From Tridacna crocea (taxonomy: Eukaryota > Mollusca > Bivalvia > Cardiida > Cardiidae), in assembly GCA_943736015.1 (NCBI GenBank), contig OX031068.1, positions 28,652,296 through 28,716,295 on the forward strand: a stretch of DNA of 64,000 bases, written 5' to 3'. Of this stretch, positions 10,600-22,900 are shown piece by piece. Under the pieces are notes generated by a model. That model had not been told where the DNA came from and did not search any database. It saw only the letters and a list, made by a program, of their open reading frames with translations. Numbering within the stretch: position 1 is the first letter of the stretch; every line of letters starts with the position of its first letter. Both the position numbers and the translations under genes were made by a program.

Positions 10600-12525
10600 T
10601 AGCTCTGTTGGTCAAAGTCCAGCAGAGCTTGCGTCATGGTGTGGTTTTCATGGTCATTCCGTCCATACCGTCAACAGCCTTAAAACCCCAATTTTGGAAA
10701 AAAAATCCCAATACGGGAAAAGTAGCCATAAAAAGATACAAATTTACAATTCTTGTTGATGGGATGAGGTCCACATTTTGCATTTTGTGAAACATGCACA
10801 GTTTCTTCATATCGTCATGAGCTTGAACCCTATTAATTTTGAAATTAACCTGATGATTCAAAGGGTAAACTAGCCATTGGAAGTAGAATATTTGCATTAT
10901 TTTCACAACAAAACATACCGTTGTGGTCAGATTTTTGTAAAACTTGCACAGATCAGTTGTTATTTTAATAGCTTTTACCATATTGATTTTGAAAAAAATG
11001 TGACAATATGGAAGGGAAAAGTAGACATTTAAAGGTAAACAACAATTGTCTTTCTTACTTACACAATTTAAGACTACATTTGTTGTCAAATTTTCTTGAA
11101 ACTTGCAAAGGTTATTTTTATCATCAACCCAAACCCATCAGAAAAAGTTGCCATTTTGAGTTGCACTTCTTGTTCACTTGATTGAGTAGGCAATTTGGAA
11201 ACTTGCAGAGATCACTCGTATAATCATCAAGGGATTTTATGTTTTTCAAAATGAAGAAAATCCAATATCATTTAGGGTAAAGGAGCCTTTTGATTACTAA
11301 AAGTCTTGGGTATTCAACAAAGTCTACATTTTTGGTTCATGTTAACTGCCCAATTAAAGGTCCCTCTTCCCCCCCTCCCACCCCTTTTTGTGAATGTATT
11401 CGTCTTTTTCCTTTTAGCATCAATGATTGTATGCTAGAAAATACAGGGTGTCCGGAAAGTAAGGTAACACTTTTGTACATTTATATTTTGGCTCAAAATA
11501 CAAGATATCCAAATGAAAAATATGTATACTTGTAAATGAAAGTTGTAAGTTTATTTGTGTAATTAATAATTTATTTCAATTTTCTTAACACTTTGTGTTT
11601 TTATACAGATTTCAATTCAAAAGTCCTTTTTCGGTCATTGGTGTCATTTTATAATGAATGACTTTTTCAGTGAGACGGCAGATTATGCTCTTTCCTTGCC
11701 GATCATGCCAGATGAAATTGTCAATCACTTGAGCGCATATTTCAGTATCAATCTTCTTTATTTTACTCTAAGTGGTCTTTAACAACATGGCTGTGCTGTC
11801 TTGGTTGAGGCTGTCAACCTTTTACATTTTAAATTAACAGAAAGAAGTCGCACATGTTGAAATCAGAATAAAGTCACCCTCATTCCTCATTGTAAAGCAA
11901 TTGGTTCATGCAGGAAAGTGCTACACCACACATCTAAATCTATGGCAGACTTTTTATATAATATGTTTGGTGATATAGGGTAATGTCTAACGATATCCGG
12001 AGGTTAGACATGGTTGAATATCGTGGCCTGCACACAGTCCAAAACTCAACCTTAACCTGCATGACTTCCTCCTGTGCAGTGTGTTAAAGTCAAAGGTCTA
12101 CGATCCCAACGAAACAGCACAGACATGTCGTTTAAAAAATCCTTCAGGTGAAATCAGTTTGATATTTGAATGCATTTCAAAGTGAGTGAAAATTCCATTG
12201 TGCGTGTTCGGAAAGGAAAGAGTGTAAAAGGCCGTCAAATTGAAAACGTCATTAATTACTAAAATGACGCCAATGACCGAAAAAGGACTTTTAAAGTGAA
12301 ATCAGTATAAAAGCGCAAAGTGTTACAAAAATTGAAATAAAATTATTACACAAAAAACTTACACGTTTTATTTAAATGTATATACATATTTTTCATCTCG
12401 TTATCTTATATTTTAAGCCAAAATATATAAGTACGAAAGTGTTACCTTACTTTCCGGACACCCTGTACTTGTAAGCAAACTTACAGCCAGTAGAGCAATT
12501 CAGGCCCTCAAGGGCCTCTGGTTTC
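10600..12525 (+). mobile_element. Helentron-like element (TAGCTCTRYTGG family) carrying a nested mariner-type foldback
   Basis: Head 'TTTTTAGCTCTGTTGG' with an inverted 'CCAGCAGAGC' and tail 'CAGTAGAGCAATTCAGGCCC' followed by the hairpin GGCCCTCAAGGGCC and CTCTGG. The body has the 'AGTAGCCAT...TTTCATGAAACTTGCACAG' units seen tandemly at 16047-16510. The nested element is 11444-12465. Confidence 0.65.
11444..12465 (-). mobile_element. Tc1/mariner-type (IS630-like) foldback element with decayed transposase ends
   Basis: Both ends begin CAGGGTGTCCGGAAAGTAA in inverted orientation and are flanked by TA (11442-11443, 12466-12467), the target duplication of this superfamily. Inverted similarity extends far inward, to about 400 bp per arm, so the element folds back on itself. 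On the minus strand of the left arm, a broken frame reads CDFFL and then 'KKIDTEICAQVIDNF', resembling the C-terminal part of mariner-type transposases, ending near 11600. The right arm holds an inverted, more decayed copy of the same tail. No intact DDE/D catalytic region is visible. Confidence 0.8.
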
Positions 12526-12576
12526 CTCAACTTCCTCAGTTTTGGATTTTAAATTCTCAAATTTTTCTGTAAAGGG

Positions 12577-12715
12577 TTAACTCTTAACCAAATGACAGAA
12601 AAAATCTGGACTTGTTCTCTCACAAATTGAAGTTTTGATGGATTTTTCTTTGCAATGGTAACCAGCATTTTCTTATCTCACAATTTTTTCGAAGCTTTAT
12701 TCAGTAAAGGATTAA
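12577..12715 (+). mobile_element. TTAA hairpin MITE, internally deleted
   Basis: TTAACTCTTAACCAAATGAC start and GTAAAGGATTAA end, only 139 bp; most of the left hairpin arm is missing. Confidence 0.7.
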
Positions 12716-13288
12716 GAATAAGGAGGTCAAGCTTATGCCATTATCCCCACATTGTGGTTTTGTCTACTCTGATTTTTATGCTGCCAGAGAAATGAGGAAT
12801 AAGTTTGAGTCTATTTCACCCAAAATGAAGACAAGATTACAAATAAAAATACATGTAGGCAAATGGAAAAATTACTCACCAAGAAGAGTTTCCTTTTGTA
12901 ATGGCAGAGACAAGCAATGGAAACTTTCTCTAAAGTCAAATGTGATTGTTGTCAATGCATTTTTCCATACTTAGTTACATAAATTGCCTGTCTTAAGAAA
13001 CAAAATTAATGGGCCAAATGAAAAAAGTGTGTAAACTCAGTGGTAAATTATAAAGAATTATTCAGGACAGAAAACCTAAGGTTATTCTTGAGCTGAAATT
13101 GCAAAAACCTGGACCCAGTTTCACAAAAATACCTAAACTCTTATTTTGCTCTGATCCACTAATGGACTCGGTGTCTGATTTAAGTTGACTTGATCATTTC
13201 AGTCAAATTTCTTAAACATTTGCAGGCTTTAGAAACATTCTCCAATCCCATGTCGACTCAATGTTTCAGACACAGCTTATCAAGATAA

Positions 13289-13549
13289 TTAGCCTGCCCA
13301 GGTGGCTCAGTGGTGAGTGTGTCTGACTCATGACCTGGTGGTTGTGAGTTCGATACCCGAGGCGAACTTTCTTTACGGCGTATTTTCGCCTCTCACCTCT
13401 GCTAAAGTATGTGAGAAAAGTAGTCAGTTGCTTTGGAAAGAAAGTTGTGTTAGTACTGGTCTAAGAAAGCCAGGAAACACATGTGTCACCGACCGCCATG
13501 AAATGACCATAGCTGTTAAAGTGGGGTTAAAATCCAATACAACCAACCA
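13289..13549 (+). mobile_element. tRNA-derived SINE (Met-like head)
   Basis: The head folds as a tRNA: A-box 'TGGCTCAGTGGTGAGTG' near 13303 and B-box 'GGTTGTGAGTTCGATACCC' near 13340, with a CAT anticodon-like loop. The body ends 'GTTAAAGTGGGGTTAAAATC' plus AACCAACCAATCAAA. Imperfect flanking duplication ATCARATAA-like at 13279-13288 and 13550-13559. It is not a functional tRNA: the acceptor arms do not pair well and the tail is long. Confidence 0.82.
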
Positions 13550-13679
13550 ATCAAAATAAGTGACTTAAAAACGTCATTTCAACAGACGTTATTCCATTAT
13601 TTTGCTGAAATGAGTGAGAAATGTTGTGTCAATTTAGGAGTTGTATCTTCTAAAATCCAACAGATTTTTATATTATGAA

Positions 13680-14085
13680 CAGAAAAGTTGAAATAGACTG
13701 TCACCAATGATGGATCAAGTCACTCCAGAAAGCTTGTTGACCTATTAAGGGGCAGATAATTGTAGGAAGGTAATCCTAGCATGATTTATTTGTCTCTATT
13801 CAATGCAGATAATTGTAGAGAATTCATTACAACAGCCCTTATCTTTCTCTATCCATAAATTTTTGGGAGGGTAAGATTTCCATCAGAATAAGTCATGGTT
13901 TGTACAGTTATAGTTAGCAAGATATTTTACATAAGCTAGACTAGTACTGGCCAAAGTCCAGGATAGTGGCAGATTGGCAACTGTCCACAGATGGGGTGAG
14001 AATGCTGTCACCAAAGACGGATCAAGGCAAGCTAGAAAAGTTGTCGGTCTATTCAGGGACAGCTGTGTTCAAGTGTAAAGTCAAT
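13680..14085 (+). repeat. Diverged relatives of the 122-bp unit triplicated at 37690-38065
   Basis: 'GCTGTCACCAAAGACGGATC' and 'GGCAAGCTAGAAAAGTTGTC' near 14000, with another decayed unit near 13700, match the triplicated unit. Upstream text 'GGGAGGGTAAGATTTCCATC' matches 37595. Confidence 0.7.
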
Positions 14086-14389
14086 CTTACACATCTGTAG
14101 TATTTCTTCAACCTGAAGAAATGGAAAATAATGATCAAGTAAATCACCCACGGGGCAGACCATTTTTACAGACCACATCAATGGACTTTTTTCAACTTCT
14201 AATCAAAGATTGTGATTTAAATAAATTTAACATATCACAGAGATCAAGACAAGACTGCAAAAAAATGTGTAAAGACCAGTACAAGGCTAGTTATAACTGA
14301 ATGTATTTTCAGGGGAATTTTTTCCAGGAGCTTGGAAAGTAATGAGCTTGTGTGACAACTCTTGCCTAAAATTGTCCTGACCAGGGCTT

Positions 14390-14600
14390 AAAATGGTGCA
14401 ACTCAAACTCTTCCTTAAATGTATGGATAGAACCTAGACTTTTACCAGTATTAGAGTAGCTGACATTGGCCCTTGTTATTACCTAATACTCACTGAGATA
14501 ATCTTCAGTTCTACGATAATGTTCAGTCCTACCAAATTCAAAATACATCTTACTTGAAGGGTTTTTCCTGGATCCAAATCAGTATACGGCTTGCATATTT
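14390..14600 (-). repeat. Inverted fragment of the GGCCAATGTCAGCTACTCT family
   Basis: Reverse complement of the block near 5818-5900 ('AGAGTAGCTGACATTGGCCC'). Confidence 0.6.
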
Positions 14601-14849
14601 TTACCAACCATTGCACTTACTGTTTGGATTCTTACCTTCAAATAGTTTCTTTTTAAACTGGATGGTGACAATTAATGTACTAGGAGCATTGATATCTCTG
14701 ATAGAGAAAATAAAGCTTGAGAGGATAATGTTTTTTACAATAATCTACCCCTGAAAGATCAATAACCATTCCGGTTTGTTTTGATCCAACTTTAGAGGCA
14801 GTATATCTCCACTTTTGTGCTGAGAAACTGAAAATCTTGATCTTTTCAC

Positions 14850-15077
14850 TTAACTCTTTACCACACAATCCCGACTTTTAACGACCCTGGGAAAAAAGCC
14901 TGAAGAAAACATTGTGGGAAAAGGAGAAAATGCTGGTCACCAGCATTTTCTCCTTTTCCCACAATGTTTTCTCTCCTTCCCAATACAAATTTCAAATTTT
15001 TAGTCACTTTTATTATGTCGTCTGCAAATGCTTTCACTTTGGACTAGTCCAAAATTTGTTGTTTGGTAAAGGGTTAA
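14850..15077 (-). mobile_element. TTAA hairpin MITE, near-consensus full-length copy
   Basis: TTAACTCTTTACCACACAAT start and GTTTGGTAAAGGGTTAA end, 228 bp. The central palindrome 14908-14972 is essentially perfect: 32-nt arms meeting at GGTCACC. Confidence 0.92.
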
Positions 15078-15284
15078 GACATAAGACTTCCACTATTCTG
15101 TCTCCCATTGAGTAATCAGCTCTGCACTTTTTCTGACTGGAATTTCCCTGATACTAAACGGAGCAAATTAAAAGTTTTGGAAAGGTTTTGTGAAATTGAT
15201 AAAAAAAAAATATACTTTTTATTTTGTTTACAACATGCTTTTAAGAGATTTTTTACAACTTTACGACCCCCCCCCATTCATCCC

Positions 15285-15515
15285 ACACCCAGCTCAGCAA
15301 ATTTCTCTCTGGGGATTCATTCCTCTCTCACAGCTGACTATTGTTTCAACAATGATTATGTGGGAAAGCACCCAGTAGCTTGGAAAGAAGATTATGTGGA
15401 GTACTCGTAAATCTAGGAAAGCATAGATAGCTACTCTGGCTGCAGCAATATAACTGAAATAATGTTGAAAAACAGCATCAAACACCATACAATCATAAGG
15501 GTACCAGTGCCAAGG
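15285..15515 (+). mobile_element. SINE body fragment
   Basis: Shares 'GATTCATTCCTC', 'TTGTTTCAACAATGATTATG', 'CCCAGTAGCTTGGAAAG' and the end 'CACCATACAATCA' with the SINE at 34640-34912. The tRNA-like head is missing. Confidence 0.65.
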
Positions 15516-15589
15516 CAAGGTTTCAGTCATCTATCCATTTCAATACATTATATTTGTGATAAATTTTAGACACAACCAAATTGAAAGGA

Positions 15590-15715
15590 TTTGTAGAAAA
15601 CTAATTGAGCATGGCTCAAATAGTGAAAATCTTCTTTAAGAATGGTACAAAATGTTTGTGAAAATGTTGTTTACAAGCATTTTCCCTTTTTCCCTCAGTA
15701 TTTCACAGCTACTAT
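15590..15715 (+). mobile_element. Probable decayed TTAA MITE
   Basis: 'ACAAGCATTTTCCCTTTTTCC' following a 'GTGAAAATGTTGTT' arm resembles a worn hairpin; ends unrecognisable. Confidence 0.35.
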
Positions 15716-15956
15716 ATAATTTTGTTGGCTGATTCTTGTGTACAAAATGAAGTCCAAATTATTTGTTGCACTTTTTAAAAGTTTGATGCTATTCTGTATT
15801 ACAGTGATTAATATAAAGCCGTGTTGAATTTGGACTGATTTCTAAAGATTTGAGGATTGTCCATGATATAGCCCATTTTGTCCATTGCAAGATGTGTATA
15901 ATGCTGTTTTTATTCTGTTACACCAACTGTCACACATTTAGGCCCAGTGCAAACCT

Positions 15957-16555
15957 GTTTTTTTAGCTCTACTGGCTGAAATCCACCAGAGCTTATGTCA
16001 TGGCGGGGTTTCCGTTGTCCGTCCATATGTCCGTGCATTAGTCTTTTCATAGCCATTTCAAGTTGAAAATTTCAAATTCTTGTTTACGTGATAAAGTCTG
16101 CATTTGTTGTTAGATTTTCATGAAACTTGCACAGTTTATTTATATGATCAATAGCTTCAACCCTATTGATTTTGAAAAAAAATTCAACAAACAGTATGAG
16201 AAAAGTAGCCATTTCATGTTGAAAATTTCAAACTCGTGTTAACACGATAAAAGTCTGCATTTCTTGTCAGATTTTCATGAAAATCACACAGTTTGTTTAT
16301 CACATCAGTAGCTTCAACCTTATTGATTTTGAAAAAATCCAATAAACAATATGGGAAAAGTAGCCATCTCAAGTTGAAAATTTCAAATTCTTGTTTACGT
16401 GATAAAATATGCGTTCATAATCAGATTTTTGTGAAACTTGCTCAGTTTATCTCGTCAATAGCTTCAACCCTTTGGATTGTGAATAAAATCCAACAAACCC
16501 TATGGGATAAGTAGCCAGTAGAGCATATTCAGGCCCTTCAGGGCCTTCTAGTTTT
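15957..16555 (+). mobile_element. Helentron-like element with three 155-bp internal repeats
   Basis: Head 'TTTTTTAGCTCTACTGGC' with inverted 'CCACCAGAGC'; tail 'CAGTAGAGCATATTCAGGCC' with hairpin GGCCCTTCAGGGCC followed by TTCTAGTTTT. CTAG next to a GC hairpin fits Helitron-type 3' ends. Internal units start at 16051, 16206 and 16361 ('TAGCCATTTCAAGTTGAAAA'). Confidence 0.68.
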
Positions 16556-16709
16556 ATTTTGGCATTAGTGACTAATGGATGTTAGAAAATGACAGAAATT
16601 TCCTGATATATTGCTTTATAGGAATTACAGAATTTTTCCCTATGGCTTGAAGCTGATGATACTGTAGGAAGGTTTAGCATAAATTTAACTGCTTCTTTCA
16701 CTTTACTGG

Positions 16710-16760
16710 TCAGTAATTGCTGGTAGAGCGATTTAGGTCCTCATGGGCCTGTTGTTCCAT
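16710..16760 (+). mobile_element. Helentron-like 3' end fragment
   Basis: 'GGTAGAGCGATTTAGGTCCTCATGGGCCTG' type end, a worn version of the tail at 16510-16555. Confidence 0.5.
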
Positions 16761-16879
16761 TTGTTTTAACAGTATTTTCATGTATAAGTCTCTCTACATT
16801 TAAGGCATAACATAAACAAGCTTCATTTCTCTAGCAGTGTTTAAGTTAGAGTAGTTGAAATTTTCTAAAGGAGGTGGGG

Positions 16880-17560
16880 ATAATGGTATAAGCTTGACCC
16901 TTGAAAGTGCCTGCCAAATATGAAAAAGACCATTAATTTTAATAGGACAGACATAGATGGTGTAATTTCAAAGTTGATTTCACCAGAACAATGAGCAAAC
17001 CGTCAGGCATTGCACATCACAGATGATACTGCATGCTCTGTGCAGTCTGAACTTGATCTACCATATCTGCAAAGTGAACTTTAAGTTGTACTTGGCTCAT
17101 GATTTTTAGCAACCAGTCTCTATTATGCAATTCAAGAAAGGTCAAATAATACAAATTTAGAATCTACTTTAAGTAAGATCAGCCCAAGTCTCTTGTTAAA
17201 GCCCCACCCTCACAATCATCACAGTGTTTGCTGGGTTCCTCTAGGTGAAGTGTAGCTGGTAATGAGGGTGTTTTCACCCTAAAAATGGGTTAACATTCTC
17301 ATACACCTGATGTTTCCGTGGTTTTATCCTGGACAAGAAGATGTATTGTGTGTTGTGATCACAGACTGTCGAGGTTACGCCCCACTTTGGGATGGAATAC
17401 CAACGGCTTGTCGTCAGTGACGTTCTGAAGATTGCCAGAATTGTCCCATCACACCCCACTTGTGTGAAAGTGACATGCCAGTGTCATGCTGTCATCAACA
17501 GGTTATCAACACGGGGTATGTTCCTTGAGGTGATTGAACTTGCTGCCAAATCACCAAGGT
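16880..17560 (-). mobile_element. Dispersed element, inverted copy (partner at 9700-10450)
   Basis: Reverse complement carries the same ordered blocks as 9700-10450 through 'AACCCATTTTTAGGGTGA' and 'ACACTTCACCTAGAGGA'. A small 90-residue ORF at 17392 is not conserved between the copies. Confidence 0.6.
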
Positions 17561-17654
17561 TTATAGTGATTTTGGTCCTGGTAGGTAATGCAATTTCAAG
17601 GCTATTCTCAAAAGAATACCTCACAGAATATGTTGTACATAGAGATTATTATCC

Positions 17655-19300
17655 CCTACCATAGGCAGAGGGATATAGTTTTAGCGTTGTCCATCCATCC
17701 TTCAGTCTGTCTGTCCATCCATCCGTGTGCCTGGCCCAATGAATATCTCCAATACCATTGGACAGAATTTCATAAAACTTTATACATGTGTACAATAACC
17801 CATTCTGCCGCGACGCTTTTTTGTTTTTATGATTTGATGCAAAATGGCTGCCTGGTTGAGTACACTTTTGATGTGTTGAGTCTTATCATGAAAACAATAC
17901 AGAATTTTCACATTGAACTTCTCACATATCAACCGCCATTAGCAAATGCAGGAAAAAAAAGTTCAACCCAGATTGACCTTGCAACATCGCTACAGTTATA
18001 TACCCTTGTTTTTGTAATGCTGTGTCATGGAAAAAAGGGGGCTTCATGTTATACTTCATTCCATTTCTTTTGAATGCAACTCCTCCCACATTTCTAGACA
18101 GATTTGAATAGAATTTTCACAGAATGTTTGTCATCATGTGACCTATTGCATGCTGTCAAATTTTTGCAATTTGTAGCTGTGTCATGGAAAAAGGGGGCTT
18201 CATGTTATATTTCATTCTATTTCATGTGAATGCAACGCTTCCCACATTTCTTGGCAGATTTAGATGGAATTTTCCCAGTAAGTTTCTCATCATGTGACCC
18301 ATCATATATTGTCAGGGTTTTGTGATTTGTAGCTGCGTCATGGAAAAAGGGGCTTTCATATTTTGTCATTCGATTTCTTGTGAAAGCAAAGCCTCCCCAT
18401 GTCAAGGTTTTGGGATTTGTAGCTGCATCATGGAATAAGGTGTCTTCATGTTAAATTTCATTTTTCACCAACATCTCTTTAATTACTGGACATATCTCGA
18501 CAGATTTGGATGAAATTTTTGCCGATCATGTGACCTTAGGCATGTTGTCAGGGTTTTGTAATTTATTGCTGTATTTTGGAAAAAGGGGGCTTCATGTCAA
18601 ATTTAATTTTTCATCGCACATATCTCCAAGATTTAGATGAGATTTTCAGAGATCATGTGACCTTGGGCATGTTGTCAGGGGTTTGCGATTTCATTGCTGT
18701 ATCATGGGAAATGGGGGCTTCATGTCAAATTTAATTTTTTATCAATGTATTTCCAACTGGGCATGTTTGTCAGGGCTTTGCAATTTATTGCTGTATCAAT
18801 TTATTGCTGTATCATGGAAAAAGGGAGCTTCATCTCAAATTTAATTTTTTAATGCACATATCTCCAAAGATTTGGATGAGATTTTTAGAGATCATGTGAC
18901 CTTGGGCATGTTGTCAGGGGTTTGTGATTTCATTTGATTTCATTGCTGTATCGTGGGAAATGGGGGCTTCATGTCAAATTTAATTTTTTATCAATGTATT
19001 CCCAACTGGGCATGTTTGTCGGGGCTTTGCAATTTATTGCTGTATCATGGAAAAAGGGGGCTTCATTTCAATTTTAATTTTTTATTACACATATCTCAAT
19101 AGATTTTGATGAGATTTTCACATATCATATGACTGGGCATGTTGTCAGGGTTTTGCAGTTTATCGCTGTATCATGGAAAAGGGGGGCTTCATGTTATGGA
19201 TAATGTGTAATCATGGACCTCTTATACATTTTTTTTATGTAATGAAATGCTGTCCCATGGAAAAACGGGGCTTAATGTATAATTTCATCACAGACCAGTA
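17655..19300 (+). repeat. Minisatellite-bearing dispersed element (GTCATGGAAAAAGGGGGCTTCATG units)
   Basis: After a head rich in CCATCC and GTCTGTC (17680-17730), 'TCATGGAAAAAGGGGGCTTC' recurs near 18030, 18185, 18340, 18575, 18705, 18820, 18955, 19050 and 19180, with units of about 110-190 bp. The 161-residue ORF at 17588 runs into the repeats and is not credible. Confidence 0.75.
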
Positions 19301-19467
19301 ACAAAAAGGCCACATGTACATGTACATGCAAAACACAATACCTCTGATATGTTTGTATCAAGAAAGGTCTTTTTTGGCGGGTGATACCATTTCAACAAAA
19401 TTGCTTGTGCCACTTGGAATAATCTCCTTATGTGGCCTTCAACTTCATCCTTGTACCTTTCGATCCT

Positions 19468-19545
19468 GTTTTAACAACCCTGCGGAAAAAGGAGAAACCA
19501 GCATTTTGTAAAATTTCCAACAATGTTTTCTGCCCACTCAGTGAA
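19468..19545 (-). mobile_element. MITE core remnant
   Basis: 'ACAACCCTGCGGAAAAAGGAG', 'ACCAGCATTTTGTAAAATTT' and 'ACAATGTTTTCTGCCC' are successive worn pieces of the hairpin MITE. Confidence 0.5.
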
Positions 19546-19664
19546 AAATTGCATTTTTTTAACATTCAGGGCTTTAAGCCTGATTAGTGCAGTCTGATCT
19601 TAAATCCATGTTCATGCTGACTGTTGCTTCATTCTAGACCAAGATTTGACTAGAGATTACCTTC

Positions 19665-19930
19665 ATTATACCTCCCCACAACAAAGTTAATGGGGGTATA
19701 CTGGAATTGCCATGGCTGTCCATCCTACTGTGGAATTTTAAAGAAAGTTTTTGGGAAGGTTGACATTGACAATATTTTGATTTGATTATTTGTTATACCC
19801 CCACAAAACACCCCGCAAAACCCCCGCTTAATGAATGTTTTTGGGGTATACTGGAATCTGCCTGTCTGTTTGTGTGTCCATCCATGAGTCCACATGTGTA
19901 CAAAATACTAGTAATTTTGAAATCCTCCTA
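19665..19930 (+). mobile_element. Two heads of a GGGGTATACTGGAAT element
   Basis: 'TACCTCCCCACAACAAAGTTAATGGGGGTATACTGG' type hairpin head at 19670 and a second 'TTATACCCCCACAAAACAC'...'TTTTTGGGGTATACTGGAAT' at 19794. The satellite array that follows contains this head in every unit. Confidence 0.7.
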
Positions 19931-22900
19931 CAGTTTTCCTCCAACTGTGTTGAAACTTTGCACATATATTGAACATATATTAAGGATTTGCAAGACGCAA
20001 TTTTCATTTGTCAACTCTTCTTGGTTGAAGAATTCTCTCTCCTTGAACATGACAATTTTTTTAAGTCGAAGCTCTTGCACAGGAATTAATTCACCTTCAC
20101 TGACAGCTCTAATTTTCTCAGTCATGGCCCTTAATTTTATTATTTCTAAGTTTGTTTCTATGCTGGGCTCCTGCCACTCGGGGCCTAAGAAATAGGTGGC
20201 TGCCTTCACCTCTGTGGCATATGGATGGTAAGAGTCCCCAGAAACAGAGGAGACCGATATAGAGCATCGTCCTTCTTCACCAGCTCTTCTTTGGTATAGT
20301 TGTCCATATGTCGGGGCACCCGTCTTAAAAAAGTGGAGGAGGGGTATACTGAAATCACCTTGGTTGTCTGTCCATCCGTCTGAAGGCACATTCTGGACCT
20401 CTTATATGTTTTATCATACTAGTTGCTATTAACAGAACAACAAAAAACAGCAAAGAAGACAAAAAAATATAAAAAATATATCTAAAAAAAGTACAAAAAG
20501 ATTGAAATATTTTACATAAAAGAGAAAGTATAAAAAAAAGGAAGTAATAATAATAAAAAAGAGATAATAAGAAATAATGAATTTCATAGTTTCTAAGTTT
20601 GTTTCCATAGTGGGCCCCCGCCATTCGGGACCTTAGAAATAGGTTGCTGCCTTCACCTCTGTGGCATATGGGTGGTAAGAGTCCCCAGAAACAGAGGAGA
20701 CTGACATAAAGCATCACCCTTCCCCACCAGCTCTTCTTTGGTATATTTGTCTGTCTATCTGTTCACCTGACCATGTGTTAGGGCCCCTGTCTTTAAAAAG
20801 TAGAGGGGGTATAGTAGAATTGCCCTGGCTATCTGTCCAACTGTCTGAAGACGCAAATTTGCTGTGCAATATACTCTATATATTACATGTCGTGGAAAAG
20901 GGGAGCTTAATTAATTTTATAGTTTCTTTGTTTTCATTTTATGTAAAAGAAAAAAGAATTAAAAAAAATGGAAAAAAAATGATAAAAAACAAAGAAATAA
21001 AAAATAATGAATCATATAGTTTTTAAGTTTGTTTCCATGCTGGGCCCCTGCCACTCAGGGCCTAAGAAACAGGTGGCTGCCTTCACCTCTGTGGCATATG
21101 GATGGTAAAAGTCCCCAGAAACAGAGGAGACCGATATAGAGCATCACTCTTCTCCACCAGCTCTTCTTTGGTATAGTTGTCCATCTGTCAGGGCACCCGT
21201 CTTAAAAAAGTGGAGGAGGGGTATATTGAAATTGCCTTGGTTGTCTGTCCGTCCATCTGTAGGCACATTGTGGACCTCATATGTTTTATCATACTGGTTG
21301 CTATTAACAAAACAACAAAAAACAGCAAAAATGACAAAAAAAAATATACAAAATATATCTAAAACAAGTACAAAAAGATTGAAATATTTTACATAAAAGA
21401 AAAACAAAAGTAAAAAAAAAATAACAATAAAAAAAGAAATTATAAGAAATAATGAATTTTATACTTTCTAAGTTTGTTTCCATACTGGGCCCCTGCCATT
21501 CGGGGCCTTAGAAATAGGTGGCTGCCTTCACCTCTGTGGCGTAAGGGTGGTAAGAGTCCACAGAAACAGAGGAGACCGATATAGAGCATCACTCTTCTCC
21601 ACCAGCTCTTCTTTGGTATAGTTGTCCATCTGTCAGGTCACCCGTCTTAAAAAAGTGGAGGAGGGGTGTATTGAAATTGCCTTGGTTGTCTGTCCGTCCA
21701 TCTGTAGGCACATTGTGGACCTCATATGTTTTATCATACTGGTTGCTATTAACAAAACAACAAAAAACAGCAAAAAAGACAAAAAAATATACAAAATATA
21801 TCTAAAAAAAGTACAAAAAGATTGAAATATTTTACATAAAAGAAAAACAAAAGTAAAAAAAAAAACAATAAAAAAGAAATTATAAGAAATAATGAATTTT
21901 ATAGTTTCTAAGTTTGTTTTCATACTGGGCCCCTGCCATTCGGGGCCTTAGAAATAGGTGGCTGCCTTCACCTCTGTGGCATAAGGGTGGTAAGAGTCCC
22001 CAGAAACAGAGGAGACCGATATGGAGCATCACCCATCTCCACCAGCTCTTCTTTGGTATATTTGTCTGTCTATCTGTTCGCCTGACTGTCTGTTAGGGCG
22101 CCTGGCTTTAAAAAGTGGAGGGGGAATACTAGAATTGCCCAGGCTATCTATCCACCTGTCTGTAGACACAAATTTGCTGTGCAATATACTCTATATATCA
22201 CATGTCATGGAAAAAGGGGGCTTGATTTGTACTATCTTTGTTTTCATTTAATGAATGCCTATGTAAGGGAAAAAGAAGACTTAATGTACAATCCCATTTT
22301 GGACCTCATGTTTTATCTACCTTTTTGCTATAAAAAGGAAAAAAAAAGCAAAGGAGCAAAAATATATATATAAAAAGTACAAAAATACTGAGATATTTTA
22401 TGTAAAAGAAAAAAGAAGTAAAAAAAAAGGGAAAAAATGATAAAAACTTAAGAAATAATAAATAATTAATCATATAGTTTTTAAGTTTGTTTCCATGCTG
22501 GGCCCCTGCCACTCGGGGCCTAAGAAATAGGTGGCTGCCTTCGCCTCTGTGGCATATGGATGGTAAGAGTCCCCAGATACAGAGGAGAACGATATAGAGC
22601 ATCACCCTTCTCCACCAGGTCTTCTTTGGTATAGTTGTCCATCTGTCAGGCCTAGGCACCCGTCTTAAAAAAAGTGGAGGAGGGGTATATTGAAATCACT
22701 TTGGTTGTCTGTCCATCCGTCTGTAGGCACATTGTGGACCTCATATGTTTTATCATACTGGTTGCTATTAAGAAAACAACAAAAAACAGCAAAAAAGACA
22801 AAAAAAAAATACAAAATATATCTAAAAAAAGTACAAAAAGATTGAAATATTTTACATAAAAGAAAAACAAAAGGAGAAAAAAAATAATAACAATAAAAAA

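Noticed and set aside
10634-11089. 151-residue minus-strand ORF
   Set aside because: Lies across the internal units of a Helentron-like element; no motif and not kept in the sister element at 15957.
13289-13370. tRNA-Met gene
   Set aside because: A- and B-boxes are present but the acceptor stem is poor and a SINE body with flanking duplication follows.
17392-18073. ORFs of 90 and 161 residues
   Set aside because: Span the inverted dispersed repeat and the minisatellite; frames not conserved in the related copies.
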